64,000 nucleotides of DNA from Limnohabitans sp. (GTDB lineage: Bacteria; Pseudomonadota; Gammaproteobacteria; Burkholderiales; Burkholderiaceae_C): NCBI RefSeq assembly GCF_023910625.1, contig NZ_JAAVVW010000003.1, forward strand, positions 1,178,001 through 1,242,000. The letters run 5' to 3'. The translations under genes and the position numbers were made by a program. Every line of letters starts with the position of its first letter. Positions within the stretch are counted from its first letter, which is position 1. This document shows positions 47,071 through 57,302 of this stretch, piece after piece. The notes under the pieces are model-generated. The model saw nothing but the letters and a program-made list of their open reading frames with translations. It was not told the origin of the DNA and ran no database searches.

Positions 47071-50000
47071 TCAGGCCTTGCCAAATCCCCCACCGCCAGG
47101 CGTGTGGATCTCAAACACATCCCCCGCCTGCATCTCGACTTGGCCTATGTGCGCGAGCTCTTGCACGCTGCCATCGGTGCGCACCACGCGATTGATGCCC
47201 GGCAAACCACTGTGCCCGCCTGCCATGCCAAAAGCTGGATGCACCCGCCCGTTGGACAGGATGCTGGCCGTCATCGGCTCCAGAAAGCGCACGCGGCGCA
47301 CCCCGCCATCTCCGCCATGCCAACGCCCCGCGCCGCCCGAGCCCTGGCGGATCGCGAAACTTTCCAGCCTGACCGGAAAGCGGAACTCCAGCACTTCCGG
47401 GTCCGTCAGGCGTGAATTGGTCATGTGGGTTTGCACCACCGAAGTGCCATCAAAACCACCCACCAATTGGCCTTGCGCATCGAAGCGGCCGCCCGCCCCG
47501 CTGCCACCTGAAATCGTTTCGTAGTACTGCACCCGCGCATTGCCGAAGGTGAAGTTGTTCATGGTCGGCTGGCTGCCCGCCATCACGCCCAAAGCGCCAA
47601 ACAGCGCGTTGGTGATGCAGGTCGAGGTCTCCACATTGCCCGCCACCACCGAAGCCGGGGGGTTGGGGTTGAGCATGGAGCCTTGGGGAATGGTGACCTT
47701 GAGCGGTTTCAAGCAACCCGCGTTCAGCGGGATGTCGTCGTCCACCAGGCTGCGGAACACATAAAGCACAGCGGCCATGCACACCGCCCGGGGGGCGTTG
47801 AAGTTGTTGGGCAGCTGAGCACTGGTGCCGGTGAAATCGATCTCGGCCGTGCGCTCAGAAGCATTCACACGCACCGCCACTTGGATTTGCGCACCGTTGT
47901 CCAGCGGCAAAGTGAATTGCCCGTCTTTCAAGCTGGTGATGACGCGGCGCACCGATTCTTCGGCGTTGTCCTGCACATGGCGCATGTAGGCCTGCACCAC
48001 GTCCAGGCCAAACTGCTCGACCATGCGGCGCAGCTCCTGAACGCCTTTTTCATTGGCAGCGATCTGCGCCTTCAGGTCGGCCATGTTTTGCGCTGGGTTG
48101 CGCGAGGGGTATTCGCCGCTTTGCAGCAAGGCCACCATCTCAGCCTCGCGCAGGTGTCCGGCATCGACCAACTTGACGTTGTCGATCTGCACACCCTCTT
48201 CTTCGATGCGCGTCGAAAACGGCGGCATGGAGCCCGGCGTCAAGCCGCCCACATCGGCGTGGTGCCCGCGTGAGCCGACATAAAACACGGGGGCTGAGTG
48301 ACCGTCTAAATAGACCGGCGTGATCACGGTGATGTCGGGCAAGTGCGTGCCGCCGTGGTAGGGGTCGTTCAGCACGAACACATCGCCGGGCTGCATGCGG
48401 CCCTTGTTTTTTTGAATGACGGTCTGGATGCTCTCGCCCATCGAGCCCAAATGCACCGGCATGTGCGGCGCGTTGGCGATCAAATGGCCTTCGGCGCTGA
48501 ACAGCGCACACGAGAAGTCCAAACGCTCTTTGATGTTGACCGAGTAGGCCGTGTTTTGCAGCTGCAGACCCATTTGCTCGGCAATGTTCATGAACAGGTT
48601 GTTGAACACCTCCAGCAGCACCGGGTCGGCCTGCGTGCCTGCGGCGTGCTGCACAGCCCGCGCTTGTACGCGCACCAGCAGCAAATGGTCCAGCGCTGTG
48701 AGGCGCGCTTGCCAACCGGCTTCCACCACCGTGGTGGCATTTTTCTCGGCAATGATGGCGGGGCCGTCGATCACATCGCCAGGGCGCATGTCTTCGCGCA
48801 CCACCAGCGCCGCGTCCTGCCACTGTGCCACGCCTTGGGCATTGGCGGCATAGACCTGCACCGTGTCGCGGCGCGGCACATCGCGCGGCGGGTGCACGGC
48901 CAACACCGCTTCTTCGGGTGCGTCGCCGGGCAACACCGCCTCGACCGACACGGCCTCAACCACCAGGGCCTTGCCCTGCATCAAGAACGCAAAGCGCTGT
49001 CGGTATGCCGCCTCAAACCCGGCCACCAACTGGGCTTGATCGCCCCAAGGCACGACCAGCGCCGAGTCGGTGCCTTCGTAGCGCAAATGCGCGCGTTGGC
49101 GCAGCTCGATGCGGTCGGCACCTCCGGCATCCACGCCCATTTGCGCCAACAAGGCCTGGCGTGTGGTCTCGCCCAAAGCCTGCAAGCGCTCGGCCATCAA
49201 AGGCATGGCCGCTGCATCCAAGCGCCGTTCAATCGATTCTTCGCGCATCACGTTCTGGTCGGCCAGGCCCATGCCATAGGCCGACAACACACCCGCCAGC
49301 GGGTGCACCAGCACCTGCGACATGCCCAAAGCATCGGCCACCAAACACGCATGCTGACCTCCCGCGCCGCCAAAACACTGCAGGGTGTAGCGCGTCACGT
49401 CGTAACCTCGCGCCACCGAGATTTTCTTGATCGCGTTGGCCATTTGCTGCACCGCGATCTGGATGAAACCATGTGCCACGTCTTCGGCCGCACGGCCGGT
49501 TTGCGCGGCCAGTTGCTCAAAGTGGCCACGTACCACCTCGGCGTCCAGCGGCTGGTTGGCCTCAGGCCCGAACATCGAAGGGAAAAACTTCGGCTGCACC
49601 TTGCCCACCATCACGTTGGCATCGGTCACGGCCAGTGGCCCACCCCGGCGGTAACTGGCCGGGCCGGGATTGGCCCCCGCGCTTTGTGGCCCCACCCGAA
49701 AACGCGCACCGTCATAAGCCAGCAAAGACCCGCCGCCTGCCGCCACGGTGTGGATGCTCATCATGGGCGCGCGCATGCGCACCCCGGCCACCTGGGTTTC
49801 AAACTCGCGCTCGAACTGTCCGGCAAAGTGCGACACATCGGTGGATGTGCCGCCCATGTCAAAACCAATCACCTTGTCGTGACCCGCCAACTGCGCCGTG
49901 CGGGCCATGCCCACAATACCGCCCGCCGGGCCGCTCAAAATCGCGTCTTTGCCCGCAAACACCTGCGCGTCCGTGAGGCCGCCAGAAGATTGCATGAACA

Positions 50001-50733
50001 TCAGCTTCACACCCGGCATTTCGCTGGCCACCTGGTTCACATACCGCCCCAAAATGGGTGACAAATACGCATCCACCACCGTGGTGTCGCCCCGGCTGAC
50101 GAATTTCATCATCGGGCTGGTCTGGTGTGAGGTGCTGACCTGGGAGAAGCCCACTTCGCGGGCCAAGCGGGCCGCCGCCTGCTCGTGCGCCGTGTGACGC
50201 CAGCCGTGCATGAAGACGATGGCCACCGATCGAACGCCTTGTTGGTACACCGTGGTCAATTGGGTGCGCAAATGCGCTTCGTCCAAAGGCTGCAAGACTT
50301 CGCCATCCACCGACACACGCTCTTGCGCCTCGACCACCGCGCTGTAGAGCAACTCGGGCAAGACGATCTGGCGGTCGAACAAGCGCGGTCGGTTTTGATA
50401 CGCAATGCGCAGCGCGTCGCCAAAGCCTTGGGTGGTCACCAACAGGGTCGGCTCGCCCTTGCGCTCGAGCAGCGCGTTGGTGGCCACCGTGGTGCCCATC
50501 TTCACGCACTCGACCTGCTCGGGCGTGACCGGCTCGCCGGGTTTCAAGCCCAGCAAATGCCGGATGCCCGCCACCGCCGCATCGCGGTATTGCTCGGGGT
50601 TTTCGGAGAGCAGCTTGTGCGTGACCAGGCTGCCATCGGGCCGTTTGCCGACCACGTCGGTGAAAGTGCCGCCTCGATCGATCCAGAATTGCCAGCGTTG
50701 TTGGCCAGAGAGGGTGCTGTTGGAGTCAGTCAT
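47071..50733 (-). CDS. 5-oxoprolinase (ATP-hydrolysing)
   Basis: A 1220-residue protein with both hydantoinase/oxoprolinase halves. HyuA-like is residues 1 to about 690 ([40 protein letters not shown]). HyuB-like is about 705-1215 ([51 protein letters not shown] at the end). It opens 5-oxo-L-proline to glutamate. The ATG at 50,733 was chosen because longer reads run into the MarR gene. It lies 31 bp after the MarR gene on the same strand, opposite a TRAP transporter. A ChaC-like enzyme producing 5-oxoproline is at 912-1535. Confidence 0.93.
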   Translation of the reverse strand: MTDSNSTLSGQQRWQFWIDRGGTFTDVVGKRPDGSLVTHKLLSENPEQYRDAAVAGIRHLLGLKPGEPVTPEQVECVKMGTTVATNALLERKGEPTLLVTTQGFGDALRIAYQNRPRLFDRQIVLPELLYSAVVEAQERVSVDGEVLQPLDEAHLRTQLTTVYQQGVRSVAIVFMHGWRHTAHEQAAARLAREVGFSQVSTSHQTSPMMKFVSRGDTTVVDAYLSPILGRYVNQVASEMPGVKLMFMQSSGGLTDAQVFAGKDAILSGPAGGIVGMARTAQLAGHDKVIGFDMGGTSTDVSHFAGQFEREFETQVAGVRMRAPMMSIHTVAAGGGSLLAYDGARFRVGPQSAGANPGPASYRRGGPLAVTDANVMVGKVQPKFFPSMFGPEANQPLDAEVVRGHFEQLAAQTGRAAEDVAHGFIQIAVQQMANAIKKISVARGYDVTRYTLQCFGGAGGQHACLVADALGMSQVLVHPLAGVLSAYGMGLADQNVMREESIERRLDAAAMPLMAERLQALGETTRQALLAQMGVDAGGADRIELRQRAHLRYEGTDSALVVPWGDQAQLVAGFEAAYRQRFAFLMQGKALVVEAVSVEAVLPGDAPEEAVLAVHPPRDVPRRDTVQVYAANAQGVAQWQDAALVVREDMRPGDVIDGPAIIAEKNATTVVEAGWQARLTALDHLLLVRVQARAVQHAAGTQADPVLLEVFNNLFMNIAEQMGLQLQNTAYSVNIKERLDFSCALFSAEGHLIANAPHMPVHLGSMGESIQTVIQKNKGRMQPGDVFVLNDPYHGGTHLPDITVITPVYLDGHSAPVFYVGSRGHHADVGGLTPGSMPPFSTRIEEEGVQIDNVKLVDAGHLREAEMVALLQSGEYPSRNPAQNMADLKAQIAANEKGVQELRRMVEQFGLDVVQAYMRHVQDNAEESVRRVITSLKDGQFTLPLDNGAQIQVAVRVNASERTAEIDFTGTSAQLPNNFNAPRAVCMAAVLYVFRSLVDDDIPLNAGCLKPLKVTIPQGSMLNPNPPASVVAGNVETSTCITNALFGALGVMAGSQPTMNNFTFGNARVQYYETISGGSGAGGRFDAQGQLVGGFDGTSVVQTHMTNSRLTDPEVLEFRFPVRLESFAIRQGSGGAGRWHGGDGGVRRVRFLEPMTASILSNGRVHPAFGMAGGHSGLPGINRVVRTDGSVQELAHIGQVEMQAGDVFEIHTPGGGGFGKA

Positions 50734-50764
50734 AAAGTGATAGAAGAAGCTTGAAAAAAAGGGA

Positions 50765-51298
50765 TCACAAAGAAGCGGCGGCACGCGCCGCCTGGTCGTA
50801 CATGCCCGAGAGCACGCGCAGCAACCGGGCCAGCTCGCCAATGTCGCGGTTCAAGCCATCGTCGGCTTTCAGGGCGTCAATCAAACAGCTTTCGCGGATG
50901 TCACGGTAGCGCTGCACATATTGGCGGCCTTCGTCGGTCGCCGCGTAGGTCACGTCTTTGCCATTTTTTTGAGACACCACCACGCCCAGGCCTTGTAATT
51001 TTTTCAGGGCGTAATTCACCAAATGCGTGTCTTCGATGTTCATGATGAAACAAATGTCGGCCAGGCGTTTGTCGCGGGCACGGTGCGTGACGTGGTGCAG
51101 CACGAGCACATCCAGCGGGGTTAAATCCTTCAGGCCTGCGGCCGCCATGCAGTGGATGATCCAGCGGTGAAAGGCATTGCCCGCCACGATCAGGCCGAAC
51201 TCAAACTCGCTCATCTCAGCGCTGTCGGGCGAGACCAGATGGGCCGAAGACACGATGGGGCTGGCCACGCTGGCGGCCATGGAGGATTTACGCGGCAT
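50765..51298 (-). CDS. MarR-like winged-helix regulator
   Basis: A 177-residue regulator with a winged helix at about residues 55-130 ([57 protein letters not shown]). It is a COG5631-like relative of MarR. It is upstream of the 5-oxoprolinase gene and divergent from a TRAP transporter operon. Two ACAA-N-TTGT sites lie in the gap. It is probably the local regulator of both; the ligand is unknown. Confidence 0.85.
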   Translation of the reverse strand: MPRKSSMAASVASPIVSSAHLVSPDSAEMSEFEFGLIVAGNAFHRWIIHCMAAAGLKDLTPLDVLVLHHVTHRARDKRLADICFIMNIEDTHLVNYALKKLQGLGVVVSQKNGKDVTYAATDEGRQYVQRYRDIRESCLIDALKADDGLNRDIGELARLLRVLSGMYDQAARAAASL

Positions 51299-51367
51299 AG
51301 GTGAATATGGGGCAGTTGGTGTTTGGGAAAAAGATGAGAGAGTTTAGGCCAAATGCCGACGATTTGC

Positions 51368-51411
51368 CAACAATTTGTTGACTATAAGGGAAAGTACCTA
51401 TCACAAATTGT
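51368..51411. promoter_or_regulatory. Pair of ACAA-N-TTGT palindromes in the MarR/TRAP gap
   Basis: CAACAATTTGTTG (51,368-51,380) is a perfect 13-bp palindrome with a central base. ACAAATTGT (51,403-51,411) has the same ACAA-N-TTGT core. The centres are 33 bp apart, about three helical turns. They lie between the divergent MarR-like gene and dctP, so they are likely binding sites of that regulator. Confidence 0.65.
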
Positions 51412-51540
51412 CGCCAAATTATCTACAGTCTGCACCTGCCAGAGGCTTTCAGTGCGCGCTTGTAGCGGACTCGCCTCTTGCTTAGATCCATGAACTGTCC
51501 GTTCACCCACCGCTTGTTCCAACACCTCACAGGAGTTTTC

Positions 51541-52515
51541 ATGCACCGTCGCACTCTTCACCTCAGCCTGTTGGCTGGCCTGCTCGCAGTTTCCGGCTTT
51601 GTGTCGGCCCAAACCAAGTGGGACCTGCCTGCGGCTTACCCCGCGACCAACTTCCATTCGGTCAACTTGGCCCAGTTTGCGTCCGATGTGGACAAAGCCA
51701 CGGCGGGCAAGCTGAAAATCACCTTGCATGCCAATGCCTCGCTGTTCAAGGCCCCCGAAATCAAGCGCGCCGTGCAAGGCGGACAAGCCCAGGCCGGTGA
51801 AATTTTGCTGGCGAATTTCAGCAACGAATGGCCCATTTATGCGGCCGACGGCCTGCCCTTTCTGGCCGACAGCTACGACGAGAGCATGAAGCTGTACAAG
51901 GCACAAAAACCCATGATGGAGAAAAAGCTGGCCGAGCAAGGCATGATGCTGCTGTACGCAGTGCCTTGGCCTCCACAAGGCATCTACAGCAAGAAGCCGC
52001 TCAACAGCGCGGCCGATCTGAAGGGCATCAAGTGGCGCGCCTACAGCCCCTCCACCTCGCGCATTGCTGAACTGGTGGGTGCGCAACCCGTGACGGTGCA
52101 AGCGGCCGAACTGTCGCAGGCACTGGCCACTGGCGTGGTCGAATCCAACATGACCTCTGGGGCGACGGGCGTGGACAGCAAGCTCTACGAACACCTCAAG
52201 TTCTACTACGACGTGCAAGCCTGGCTGCCCAAGAACGCCATCATCGTCAACAAAAAAGCCTTTGACGCGCTCGACAAGCCCACCCAAGACGCCGTAGTCA
52301 AAGCCGCCGCCGAGGCCGAGACCCGTGGCTGGGCTGCTTCGCGCAAGGTCAACACCGACACCATGGCCGTGCTCAAGGCCAACGGCATGACCATCGCGCC
52401 GCCATCCGCCCAACTGAAGGCGGACATGCAAAAGGTCGGCGAGACCATGATCAAGGAGTGGCTGGCCAAAGCCGGTCCTGAAGGCCAGGCCATGCTGGAC
52501 GCTTTCCGCAAATAA
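51541..52515 (+). CDS. TRAP transporter substrate-binding protein (DctP type)
   Basis: A 324-residue periplasmic binding protein. The signal peptide is about residues 1-23. DctP-family features are WDLPAAYPATNFHSVNLAQF, DKATAGKLKITLHANASLFK, IKRAVQGGQAQAGEILLANF, LKGIKWRAYSPSTSRIAELV and an arginine in the ligand site expected at RAYSPS. It delivers organic acids to a proton/sodium-driven TRAP permease. The neighbouring 5-oxoprolinase suggests 5-oxoproline or a related acid as ligand, which is an inference. Confidence 0.9.
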   Translation: MHRRTLHLSLLAGLLAVSGFVSAQTKWDLPAAYPATNFHSVNLAQFASDVDKATAGKLKITLHANASLFKAPEIKRAVQGGQAQAGEILLANFSNEWPIYAADGLPFLADSYDESMKLYKAQKPMMEKKLAEQGMMLLYAVPWPPQGIYSKKPLNSAADLKGIKWRAYSPSTSRIAELVGAQPVTVQAAELSQALATGVVESNMTSGATGVDSKLYEHLKFYYDVQAWLPKNAIIVNKKAFDALDKPTQDAVVKAAAEAETRGWAASRKVNTDTMAVLKANGMTIAPPSAQLKADMQKVGETMIKEWLAKAGPEGQAMLDAFRK

Positions 52516-52524
52516 GCGCGAGCC

Positions 52525-52558
52525 CCCCTGAAGCGGCCATCTCGCTTCAGGGGTTTTT
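52525..52558 (+). terminator. Terminator/attenuator between dctP and dctQ
   Basis: CCCCTGAAGCG pairs with CGCTTCAGGGG around a seven-base loop, followed by five T. It lies within the TRAP operon, so it can keep the binding protein in excess over the permease. Confidence 0.85.
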
Positions 52559-52580
52559 CTTTGAACCGAAAAACCATGAC

Positions 52581-53081
52581 ATGCGAAAAACTCTGAATAC
52601 CATCTACGAAGCCTCAGAATGGGTGGCGGCTTTGCTCATGATCGGCGTGCTGCTGATGATCTTGTTGTCCCTCGTGAGCCGTTTGCTGCACTTTCATGTG
52701 CCTGGCACCGATGCTTATGCCGGTTATGCCATGGCGGGGGCCGGCTTCATGGCCTTGGCGCACACACTCAAACGCGGCGAGCACATCCGGGTGACGCTGA
52801 TTTTGGGTCGACTCAAGGGCGTGGCACGGCACCGGCTGGAGCTTTGGGCGCTGACGGTCGCATCGGTGCTGTCTTTGTTGCTGAGTTTTTTTGCTTGGCG
52901 ACTGGCCTGGCAATCACACCTGTTTCACGACATCTCCACGGGCAGCGATGCCACACCCTTGTGGATTCCGCAAATTTTGATGGGTCTGGGCAGCTCGTTG
53001 TTGTCGCTGGCTTTTCTGGACGAATGGTGGATGGAGTGGCGCGGCCAACGCGCACACGGCCAGGAGGCTGGCCATGAATGA
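52581..53081 (+). CDS. TRAP transporter small permease (DctQ type)
   Basis: A 166-residue membrane protein with four hydrophobic helices, as in DctQ subunits. Segments are ALLMIGVLLMILLSLVSRLL, YAGYAMAGAGFMALAHTLKR, GEHIRVTLILGR (a family motif) and PLWIPQILMGLGSSLLSLAF. It associates with the large permease. The next gene starts before this one ends (8-base overlap). Confidence 0.9.
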   Translation: MRKTLNTIYEASEWVAALLMIGVLLMILLSLVSRLLHFHVPGTDAYAGYAMAGAGFMALAHTLKRGEHIRVTLILGRLKGVARHRLELWALTVASVLSLLLSFFAWRLAWQSHLFHDISTGSDATPLWIPQILMGLGSSLLSLAFLDEWWMEWRGQRAHGQEAGHE

Positions 53082-54369
53082 CTTGCTGATCACCTCTCTG
53101 CTGATCGTGTCGCTGTTCGCCTTGCTGGGCAGCGGTGTCTGGATCGGACTGACCCTGGCCGGTGTGGCCTGGATCGGCATGGAGCTTTTCTCCACCCGCT
53201 CGGCGGGCGATGCCATGGCCTTGACCATTTGGGGCTCGGCCAGCAGCTGGACCCTCACGGCCTTGCCCTTGTTCGTTTGGATGGGCGAGATTCTGTTCCG
53301 GACCAAGCTCTCCGAAAGTATGTTTCGTGGGCTGGCCCCCTGGGTCAATGCCTTGCCTGGCCGTTTGCTGCACACCAATATTTTGGGCAGCACCATCTTT
53401 GCGGCAGTCTCGGGCTCTTCGGCGGCCACTTGCGCCACCATTGGCAAGATGAGCATTCCGGAACTGACGAAGCGCGGCTATCCGGCCGACAAAATTGTCG
53501 GCTCTTTGGGCGGCGCCAGCACTTTGGGCCTGCTCATTCCGCCCTCCATCATCATGATCGTATACGGCGTTGCCGCTGAGGTCTCGATTGCCAAACTGTT
53601 TGTAGCGGGTGTGATTCCAGGCCTGATGCTGGCGGCTCTCTTCAGTGGCTATTTGGTGATTTGGGCTTTGCGTCACCCCGATCAGGTGCCAGTTGCCGAC
53701 GAGCGAATGAGCTTTGGCGAAAAACTGCGTGAATCGCGCCACCTGATCCCCGTGGTTTTGCTGATCGGCGGGGTGATCGGCACCATTTACACCGGCATCG
53801 CCACCGCCACCGAAGCAGCGGCCGTGGGCGTGGTGGGTGCCTTGCTGCTGTCGGCTGCGCAGGGCTCGCTCAACTGGGCCACCTTCCGCGAGGCGCTGAT
53901 GGGCGCTACCCGGCTGTACTGCATGATCGCGCTCATCCTGACGGGTGCTGCCTTTTTGACCTTGTCCATGGGCTACATCGGTTTGCCACGGCATTTGGCC
54001 GAATACGTCACAGCCCTGCAGCTCTCGCCAGTGGTGCTGATCGTGGCGTTGGCCTTGTTTTACATGCTGCTCGGTTGCTTTCTCGATGGCATCTCCATGA
54101 TTGTGCTGACCATGGGTGTGATCTTGCCCACCGTCACGGCCGCAGGCATTGACCTGATTTGGTTTGGCATCTTTGTAGTCATCGTCGTCGAGATGGCGCA
54201 GATCACGCCCCCGGTCGGCTTCAACCTGTTTGTGCTGCAAAGCATGACCCAGAGAGAAATCACCTGGATCGCCCGCGTCTGCATGCCCTACTTTTTCATC
54301 ATGGCCCTGGCTTTGGCGCTGCTTTGGTGGTTTCCGGGCTTGGTCACTTGGCTGCCTTCGCGCATGTGA
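53074..54369 (+). CDS. TRAP transporter large permease (DctM type)
   Basis: A 431-residue inner-membrane protein with about 12 hydrophobic helices. It has AAVSGSSAATCATIGKMSIP, LGGASTLGLLIPPSIIMIVY, GIATATEAAAVGVVGALLL and GMILPTVTAAGIDLIWFGIF-type blocks (here GVILPTVTAAGIDLIWFGIF). It carries out the ion-coupled transport. It is the last gene of the dctPQM-like operon. Confidence 0.93.
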   Translation: MNDLLITSLLIVSLFALLGSGVWIGLTLAGVAWIGMELFSTRSAGDAMALTIWGSASSWTLTALPLFVWMGEILFRTKLSESMFRGLAPWVNALPGRLLHTNILGSTIFAAVSGSSAATCATIGKMSIPELTKRGYPADKIVGSLGGASTLGLLIPPSIIMIVYGVAAEVSIAKLFVAGVIPGLMLAALFSGYLVIWALRHPDQVPVADERMSFGEKLRESRHLIPVVLLIGGVIGTIYTGIATATEAAAVGVVGALLLSAAQGSLNWATFREALMGATRLYCMIALILTGAAFLTLSMGYIGLPRHLAEYVTALQLSPVVLIVALALFYMLLGCFLDGISMIVLTMGVILPTVTAAGIDLIWFGIFVVIVVEMAQITPPVGFNLFVLQSMTQREITWIARVCMPYFFIMALALALLWWFPGLVTWLPSRM

Positions 54370-54417
54370 AGAAGTTGTTGCCCCACCGGAAAAATCATCC
54401 AATTGCACTTGCTTGAT

Positions 54418-54468
54418 CCTCTAAGATAGCCCCTTGTTCGGCCTATGCTTGCGCCGAAGTCTCAGAGG
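54418..54468 (+). promoter_or_regulatory. Two-level hairpin covering the rdgC ribosome site
   Basis: CCTCTAAGA (54,418-54,426) pairs with TCTCAGAGG (54,460-54,468) in eight of nine positions. Inside, TTCGGC pairs with GCCGAA around a ten-base loop. The 3' arm contains AGAGG, the apparent Shine-Dalgarno of the GTG start at 54,475, so the fold would hide it. Confidence 0.6.
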
Positions 54469-54474
54469 ATTGCT

Positions 54475-55491
54475 GTGTTCAAAAATGTGATGGTTTACCG
54501 CATCGGCGAGGGCTTTGCGCCCACATTGGCCGATGTGCAAGCGGCGCTGGAGCCGGTGCAATTTGTGGAGTGTGGCGCCAGCCAGGACAAGTCTATTGGC
54601 TGGATTCCGCCCCGGGGCGAAGCCCATGGTCCACTGGTCGAATCGGTTTCGGGTCAGTGGATCATGAAGCTCATGATCGAATCCAAGGCCGTGCCCGGCA
54701 ATGTGGTGCGCCGCAAGGTGGACGAGCGCATCGCCGAGATCGAGGCTGCCACCGGCCGCAAACCCGGCAAAAAAGAAAAACGCGACCTGATGGACGACGT
54801 GCTGTTGTCGCTGTTGCCGCAGGCTTTTGCACGCCAATCCACTGTGCTGGTGTGGATGGACCTGGAAAACCGCCGTTTGGTGCTCAATGCAGGCAGCCAA
54901 GGCAAGGCCGACGAAGTCATGTCGGCGCTGATGAACGTGATGGGCGGCTTGTCTGTGTCCTTGATCCAGACCGTGACCTCCCCGCAAGCGGCCATGACCC
55001 AATGGCTGCTGGCTCCCACACCCGACGAATGGCCCGCCGATCTGACCGTGGAGCGCGAAACCGTGCTCAAGTCCACCGGCGAAGACGCGGCCAGCGTGCG
55101 CTTCACCCGCCACCACCTGGCCAATGACGATGTGCGCAAGCATGTCATGGAAGGCAAGCTGCCCACGCAACTGGCGCTGAGCTGGGATGGCCGCGTGGCC
55201 TTTGTGCTGACCGAGACCCTGCAGCTGAAAAAAGTGCAGTACCTGGATGGCGTGATGGACGAGTCGGGCACCGACAAAAACGAAGACCGCTTTGACGCCG
55301 ACGTGGCCCTGTCCACCGGCTTGCTGGGCCCGCTGATCGACAGCCTGCTCGAAGCCCTGGGCGGCGAGATGGAACTGGGCGCAGCGGCTGCCGACCCAGC
55401 ACAGCCGAACCCGACGCGCACTGTGATGAATTCGACCCTTCAAACGGGCGCAACGGGCGCAGCGGCGACCGACGAAGACCCGCCGTTTTAA
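54475..55491 (+). CDS. rdgC: Recombination-associated protein RdgC
   Basis: A 338-residue DNA-binding ring-forming protein that modulates RecA. The start VFKNVMVYRIGEGFAP, the block FVECGASQDKSIGWIPPRGE, the VPGNVVRRKVDERIAEIE region, then DLMDDVLLSLLPQAFARQST and LQLKKVQYLDGVMDE match the family. The C-terminal 40 residues (Ala/Thr-rich) are an extra tail. The GTG start has a nearby AGAGG; an ATG ten codons upstream (54,445) is in frame. CrcB follows after 34 bp. Confidence 0.92.
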   Translation: MFKNVMVYRIGEGFAPTLADVQAALEPVQFVECGASQDKSIGWIPPRGEAHGPLVESVSGQWIMKLMIESKAVPGNVVRRKVDERIAEIEAATGRKPGKKEKRDLMDDVLLSLLPQAFARQSTVLVWMDLENRRLVLNAGSQGKADEVMSALMNVMGGLSVSLIQTVTSPQAAMTQWLLAPTPDEWPADLTVERETVLKSTGEDAASVRFTRHHLANDDVRKHVMEGKLPTQLALSWDGRVAFVLTETLQLKKVQYLDGVMDESGTDKNEDRFDADVALSTGLLGPLIDSLLEALGGEMELGAAAADPAQPNPTRTVMNSTLQTGATGAAATDEDPPF

Positions 55492-55525
55492 TCGTCGGTA
55501 AACCCCAAGCGAAAGGACCCCCGCC

Positions 55526-55915
55526 ATGCTCACGGTGATCGCGATTTGCCTGGGTGCTTGTGTGGGTGCGCTGTCGCGCTGGCAGCTGGGCCTGTGGCTC
55601 AACCCCAGCACCGCAAGCGCTGGCCTGCTGCCTTGGGGCACCTTGGCGGCCAACCTGATCGGTGGCTATCTGGTGGGTGTGTGCGTGGGCGTGTTCCAGC
55701 AACTGCCCGAGCTTGACCCGGTTTGGCGCTTGGCCCTGGTCACTGGTTTTCTGGGGGCACTCACCACGTTTTCCAGCTTTTCAGCCGAAGTGGTGGCCAT
55801 GCTGCAGCAAGGCCGCTTTGCGCTGGCGGCAGGCACGGCCAGTTTGCACTTGTTCGGTTCGCTGGCCCTCACGGTGCTGGGACTCAAAACTGTGGGTCTG
55901 ATCTGGGTGCGCTGA
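55526..55915 (+). CDS. crcB: Fluoride exporter CrcB (Fluc)
   Basis: A 129-residue inner-membrane fluoride channel with four hydrophobic helices. The signature motifs are GALSRWQLGLWL, GTLAANLIGGYLVGVCVGVF and TGFLGALTTFSSFSAEVV, whose Thr/Phe residues line the fluoride pore. Dimers form the channel. It starts 34 bp after rdgC. I see no fluoride riboswitch in front of it. Confidence 0.93.
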   Translation: MLTVIAICLGACVGALSRWQLGLWLNPSTASAGLLPWGTLAANLIGGYLVGVCVGVFQQLPELDPVWRLALVTGFLGALTTFSSFSAEVVAMLQQGRFALAAGTASLHLFGSLALTVLGLKTVGLIWVR

Positions 55916-56140
55916 GCGAACGAGGGGCGGGTTTGCAGCGATAGCAGGCAGCCAATTCGTGGTAACCAATGTTGGTAATCTGCCAGGAACAGTCATTAGT
56001 TTCAGTAGCCAAGAAGCAAATATTTCTCCATATGGGGGATAGGACTGAGTGACCTACTTTCCTAGAATCAGCGTCGCCGGACATTCAATCGTGGGCCGCC
56101 TACAGTGTCGGCTTGTTTCAATCTTTAGAACGCCAAGTCC

Positions 56141-57025
56141 ATGCGCATTCTCATTCGTTCCGGTTCCATCATTCGTAAGTTCATTGTCTTGGTAACCAGC
56201 GACCGAGACGGTTCCCTAAGCCTGATCGTCCGAAGAGACGGCGCTAGCACGTCACGAACGGCATGGAGCACCAGAACAGGAGAGCAAGAGACAAAGACCA
56301 CTGAGTTTGATCCGCCGCGCCCAAAGAACAAGCGGATCACGATTCATCAATCTGGCGGGATCAACTACCACGAGAATGGACACACCATCTTCGTCGCCCC
56401 ACTCACTCAAACTACTCAGCCTTTCACCATCTACGGGTACCGTGTACCAGCGCTCGATAGGTTGGATGTACATGACGAAGACATAGCGGAAGAAGATGCT
56501 GTATTCGATCTGACCGATCTACCTGAGGGGCCAGTCTCCTTCTCCGTAATCCTTGGCCCAGGGAATTTCACCCCACACGGACGAGCTGTGAAGCTGGCAT
56601 ATGAAACCGAAGGCTACTCGGTGACACTTCAAGTCGACCCTGTCACGTTCGCTGTACCGTCGGATCTGGACCATCACTTCATCACATTGACACCAGACAG
56701 AGGCCTGTTTCCACAGCAACAGATGGAAGAGCCTCAAGCAATGATCTCCTACCATCAAGCCATGACGGGGGTGCAGGACGCGATCCTCTACGCACCAAAC
56801 GGTGAGGGCGTGATTCGAATGATCTTTTCCTTGCCGATGAGGATCGCTCCTCGGTTCAATATTGAACTTGTCGACCCCGAACTTCACGTCTCAGAGCAAG
56901 ACGTCCAGAGGGACGGGAGGTCTGAGACGGTGATGCTTAAATTCAAGGTCAGGCATCGAATGTCTGGGCAGATTGTTCGACAACCGATTGCTATCAAATC
57001 GATTGAGCTAGACGCCGAACTGTGA
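56141..57025 (+). CDS. Orphan protein of unknown function
   Basis: A 294-residue reading frame from ATG 56,141. The composition differs from the neighbours, with lower G+C (row 56,161-56,220 has 30 of 60) and more ATT and AAA codons, which suggests transfer. It has no signal peptide or membrane helix. The middle contains ITIHQSGGINYHENGHTIFV with four charged or His residues, and PFTIYGYRVPALDRLDVHD. The rest looks like alternating beta strands (SFSVILGPGNF, SVTLQVDPVTFAV, FNIELVDPELHV, MLKFKVRHRM). I do not recognise a family. It lies between crcB and a repeat-flanked toxin-antitoxin scar. No strong ribosome site precedes it. Confidence 0.6.
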   Translation: MRILIRSGSIIRKFIVLVTSDRDGSLSLIVRRDGASTSRTAWSTRTGEQETKTTEFDPPRPKNKRITIHQSGGINYHENGHTIFVAPLTQTTQPFTIYGYRVPALDRLDVHDEDIAEEDAVFDLTDLPEGPVSFSVILGPGNFTPHGRAVKLAYETEGYSVTLQVDPVTFAVPSDLDHHFITLTPDRGLFPQQQMEEPQAMISYHQAMTGVQDAILYAPNGEGVIRMIFSLPMRIAPRFNIELVDPELHVSEQDVQRDGRSETVMLKFKVRHRMSGQIVRQPIAIKSIELDAEL

Positions 57026-57187
57026 GGGTCGCACTTCGGCTTCCCGCTACGTGTCGGTCCCCTTCAAGTTGAAAGTCTGCTTTCTCTGGTGGGCGTCCGT
57101 CCGCTGTGGGTCGTCGCAACTATGACGTCCACTTACCGCGAGTGACGGCAACCAGCCTATTTCAGCCACTCGCCCAAACTCACCCTA

Positions 57188-57236
57188 CACCCCGCTGCAT
57201 CGTCAAATCAAAGTGCTTCATGAAGCGCTGGCGCGC
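57188..57236. repeat. 49-bp direct repeat, left copy
   Basis: This 49-base stretch is identical to 57,756-57,804. The minus strand here encodes the same C-terminus as the 99-residue gene (RQRFMKHFDLTMQRGVG, then stop). It is a partial copy of that gene's 3' end, and weaker similarity continues to about 57,246. The region 57,026-57,331 otherwise holds no gene I can support. Confidence 0.85.
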
Positions 57237-57302
57237 ACCTTCTTTAATGGGTTCGCTTAGTGGTTGACTGAAGGACAAACGGCCTTCTTGTCAATTCACG
57301 AA

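Noticed and set aside
52813..54408. 531-residue frame antisense to the TRAP permeases
   Set aside because: It is rich in Gln/His/Arg with no motif, and lies fully opposite two recognisable membrane proteins.
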